Assembly: GCA_027493945.1 (NCBI GenBank) | Contig: JAOSJU010000001.1 | Span: 248,001-312,000 of the forward strand | Direction of reading: 5' to 3' | Source: Burkholderiaceae bacterium | GTDB lineage: Bacteria > Pseudomonadota > Gammaproteobacteria > Burkholderiales > Burkholderiaceae_E | Length of the DNA: 64,000 nucleotides | Shown here: piece by piece, positions 61,544 through 64,000 of the stretch | How positions within the stretch are numbered: position 1 is the stretch's first letter | Layout of the letters: the number at the start of each line of letters is the position of its first letter | Made by a program: the position numbers and the translations under genes | Notes under the pieces: generated by a model | Database searches by the model: none | What the model saw: the letters and a program-made list of their open reading frames with translations, nothing else | Told to the model about the DNA's origin: nothing

Positions 61544-61573
61544 CTGCGGCGCTCCCGCCCGATTTGCACGTTT

Positions 61574-64000
61574 TCAGTGGCGGCGCTTGCGGGGCGCGCC
61601 GCCTCCCGCAGCCGGTGCGGCGCCGCGCGAGCGCGCGGCCAGGCGCTCGGCGCGCGCCTGCTTGACCTTCTCACTCTTGGGCTTGGCCGCCTTGCGCACC
61701 TTGCGACCCGCCGCCTTCGATCCTGCCGCCTTCGATCCCCCCGCCTTCGACCCTGCCGCCTTCGTCGGCGCGGTGCGCCCGCGCACCGGCCTGCCGGGCT
61801 CGGGCGCGGCCATCTCCTCGGGCGGCGGCCTGACCGCGCCCACCGCGTCCGGACGCAGGCTGCCGTCGTCGGCGGCCTCGCGACGGCGGATGCGGCTGAT
61901 CGCACGGAAATCGAGCCGCTCGACCAGCCGGAAGTCGATGCGGCGCGCCTCCGGGTCGACGCGCGAAACCTGCACGTCGAGCTCGTCGGTGAGGCGAAAG
62001 CGCCGGCCGGTGCGCTCGCCGCGCAACTCGTGCGCGCTCTCGTTGTACTGGAAGTACTCGCCGCCCAGCTCGGACACGTGCACCAGCCCCTCGACGTAGA
62101 GGTCGTTGAGCGTGACGAACACGCCGAACGGCGCCACGCCGGTGACGCGTCCGGCGAACTGCTCGCCGACGCGCTCGCGCACGTACATGCACTTGAGCCA
62201 CGCTTCGACGTCGCGCGAGGCCTCGTCGGCGCGCCGCTCGTTGGCCGAGCAGATCCCGCCGAGCGCCTGCCAGTTCTCGTGCTCGAGCTGGCGCGCCTGC
62301 GCCTGCGCGGCCGCCACATCCTCCCCGGCCGGCCGTTCGCGCTCGCCGGCCTCGACGACCGGCGCCGGGCGGTAGCGGCCGCCGCCGAGCAGCGCCTTGA
62401 TCACGCGGTGCGTGAGCAGGTCCGGATAGCGGCGGATCGGCGAGGTGAAGTGCGTATAGGCGTCGTAGGCCAGCCCGAAGTGCCCGATGTTGTCGGGCGA
62501 GTAGACCGCCTGCTGCATCGAGCGCAGCAGCATCGTCTGCAGCAGCGCCGAGTCGGGGCGCGCGCGCACCTGCGCGGCCAGCTCGGCATAGTCGCGCGGC
62601 GTGGGCTCGTCGCCGCCGCCCAGCGCCAGGCCCACGCTGCGCAGGAACTCGCGCAGCAGCTGCAGCCGCTCCGGCGTGGGCCCCTCATGCACGCGAAACA
62701 GCCCCGGATGCTTGCTGCGACGCATGAAGTCGGCGGTGCAGACGTTGGCCGCCAGCATGCACTCCTCGATCAGCCGGTGCGCGTCGTTGCGCTGGCTGGG
62801 AACGATGCGCTCGATGCGCCCGGCCGGGTCGCAGACGATCTTCGTCTCCACCGTCTCGAAGTCGATCGCGCCGCGGCCCTGGCGCGCCGCGGCGAGCGCC
62901 CGGTACAGCTCGTGCAGGTTGCGCAGCATCGGCAACAGTGCGGCGCGCGCCGGCGGCGGCGCGAGGGCCGCGCCGCCCGAGAGCAGGCCCCAGACCTCGT
63001 CGTAGGTCAGGCGCGCCGCCGAGTGCATCACCGCCTCGTAGAACTGGTAGGCGCGGATCTGGCCGCGCGCGCCGATCACCATGTCGCAGACCAGCACCAG
63101 CCGGTCGACCTGCGGATTGAGCGAGCACAGCCCGTTGGACAGCTTCTCGGGCAGCATCGGAATCACGCGGCGCGGGAAGTAGACCGAGGTGCTGCGCTCG
63201 AGCGCATCCTGGTCGAGCGGATCGCCCGGCTTCACGTAGTGGGCGACGTCGGCGATCGCGACGATCAGCCGGAAGCCGCCCGCGCGCCGCGCGCGCCCCG
63301 CGGCTGCGCCCGCCTGCGCCGCGGCCTCGTCGGGCTGCGACCCCGCCACACCGACCGATTCGCCGCGCGCCGGAACCGTCTCGATCGGCTCGCAATAGAC
63401 CGCGTCGTCGAAGTCGCGCGCGTCTTCGCCGTCGATCGTCACCAGCGGCACGTCGCGCAGGTCGACGCGGCCCTTCAGGTCGGCCGGACGCACCGTGCCC
63501 GGCAGCTTCGCCGCCTGCGCGGCCGCCGCTTCGCCGAACTCGTGCGGCACGTCGAACTTGCGCACCGCGATCTCGATCTCCATGCCCGGGTCGCCGATCT
63601 CGCCGAGCACCTCGACCACCCCTGCCGATCGGCGGCGCCTGTCCCGACGGCGGATCGACGATCTCGGCCGTGACCACCTGTCCGTGCTGCGCGTGACGCG
63701 TGTCGCCCGGCGGGATCAGGATGTCGTGCTTGATGCGCTGGTCTTCGGGTACGACGATGTGCACGCCGCGCTCGTTCAGGAAGCGCCCGACCAGGCGCCG
63801 GTGCGCGCGCTCGGTCACCTCGACGATGCGGCCCTCGGGCCTGCCGCGCGAGTCGTAGCCGGTGCGCTTGACCAGCACGCGGTCGCCGTGCATCGCCTTC
63901 TGCATCTCGCGCGGCGACAGGAACATGTCGGGGCCGCCCGCGTCGGGAATCAGGAAGCCGAAACCGTCGCGATGGCCCTGCACGCGTCCGGCCACGAGAT
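61574..64000 (-). CDS. rnr: Ribonuclease R (5' end outside window, frameshifted)
   Basis: The visible part starts with cold-shock domains (GRVQGHRDGFGFLIPD, RRLVGRFLNERGVHIVVPED). One extra G in the run complementary to 63619-63622 moves the frame before VVEVLGEIGDPG. The RNB catalytic domain follows (VTIDGEDARDFDDAVYCE with the metal-binding aspartates, YFPRRVIPMLPEKLSNGLCS, RYPDLLTHRVIKAL), then an S1 domain (GRVTGVAPFGVFVTLND). The lysine/alanine-rich tail (TKAAGSKAGGSKAAG) is typical. It is a 3'-5' exoribonuclease for structured RNA. The N-terminal helical region lies beyond base 64000. Confidence 0.92.

Overview
The window is about 64 kb of very GC-rich DNA with dense, mostly operonic gene order. 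Its gene neighbourhoods (rpfE-recJ-prfB-lysS, lolC-lolD-tatD, rlmB next to rnr, low-molecular-weight phosphatase next to iscR) point to a betaproteobacterium, most likely Burkholderiales. The species cannot be named from the sequence.

Layout. 1-4.8 kb: iron uptake (3' end of tonB, exbB, exbD, a TonB-dependent siderophore receptor, a DUF1513 protein). 4.9-7.7 kb, minus strand: tatD, lolD, lolC/E. 7.7-14.5 kb: rpfE-like, recJ, prfB with its programmed frameshift, lysS, an MFS carrier. 14.5-18.3 kb, minus strand: iscA, iscR (without iscS or iscU), a low-molecular-weight phosphatase, uvrB. 18.6-20.5 kb: a structured palindromic repeat, an aminotransferase, and a tRNA-Asn gene split inside its anticodon by a group I intron. 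20.6-37.3 kb: an accessory block with an acyl-CoA synthetase, pyruvate-dehydrogenase-like E1 alpha, E1 beta and E2, an acyl carrier protein, pncB, a kinase-like protein, a PRPP synthetase paralogue, a DHH phosphoesterase, a second carrier protein, archease, rtcB, a CapA-like protein and a two-domain kinase. An IS701-family element and a second copy of the palindromic repeat separate archease from rtcB. 37.4-42.8 kb: serC, a SerA-like dehydrogenase and a DctPQM TRAP transporter. 42.8-43.6 kb: two giant hairpin elements. 43.6-49.1 kb: a LapA-like protein, a stress-protein-like gene, a Lon-family protease and ftsH. 49.3-55.9 kb: class II ribonucleotide reductase, a response regulator, a hybrid PAS histidine kinase and an Fnr/FixK-type regulator. 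56-59.6 kb: a decayed MgtC/DUF4010 gene, a universal stress protein, three small envelope proteins, a CBS protein and a secreted nuclease. A third giant hairpin precedes a sirtuin, rlmB and rnr (5' end cut by the window edge).

The accessory blocks look like one low-oxygen or energy-stress programme. Fnr-type boxes sit about 41 bases upstream of plausible start points before the CBS gene (a perfect box), between archease and the carrier-protein/DHH/PRPP operon, before the universal stress gene and, more weakly, before the acyl-CoA synthetase operon. A PAS histidine kinase and an Fnr-family gene lie between them.

Many otherwise intact genes carry single-base indels, mostly in G or C runs (uvrB, E2, DHH, serC, dctP, dctM, the Lon-like protease, nrdJ, the response regulator, rnr and others). 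This pattern is more like residual consensus error than gene decay, so these genes are annotated across the breaks.
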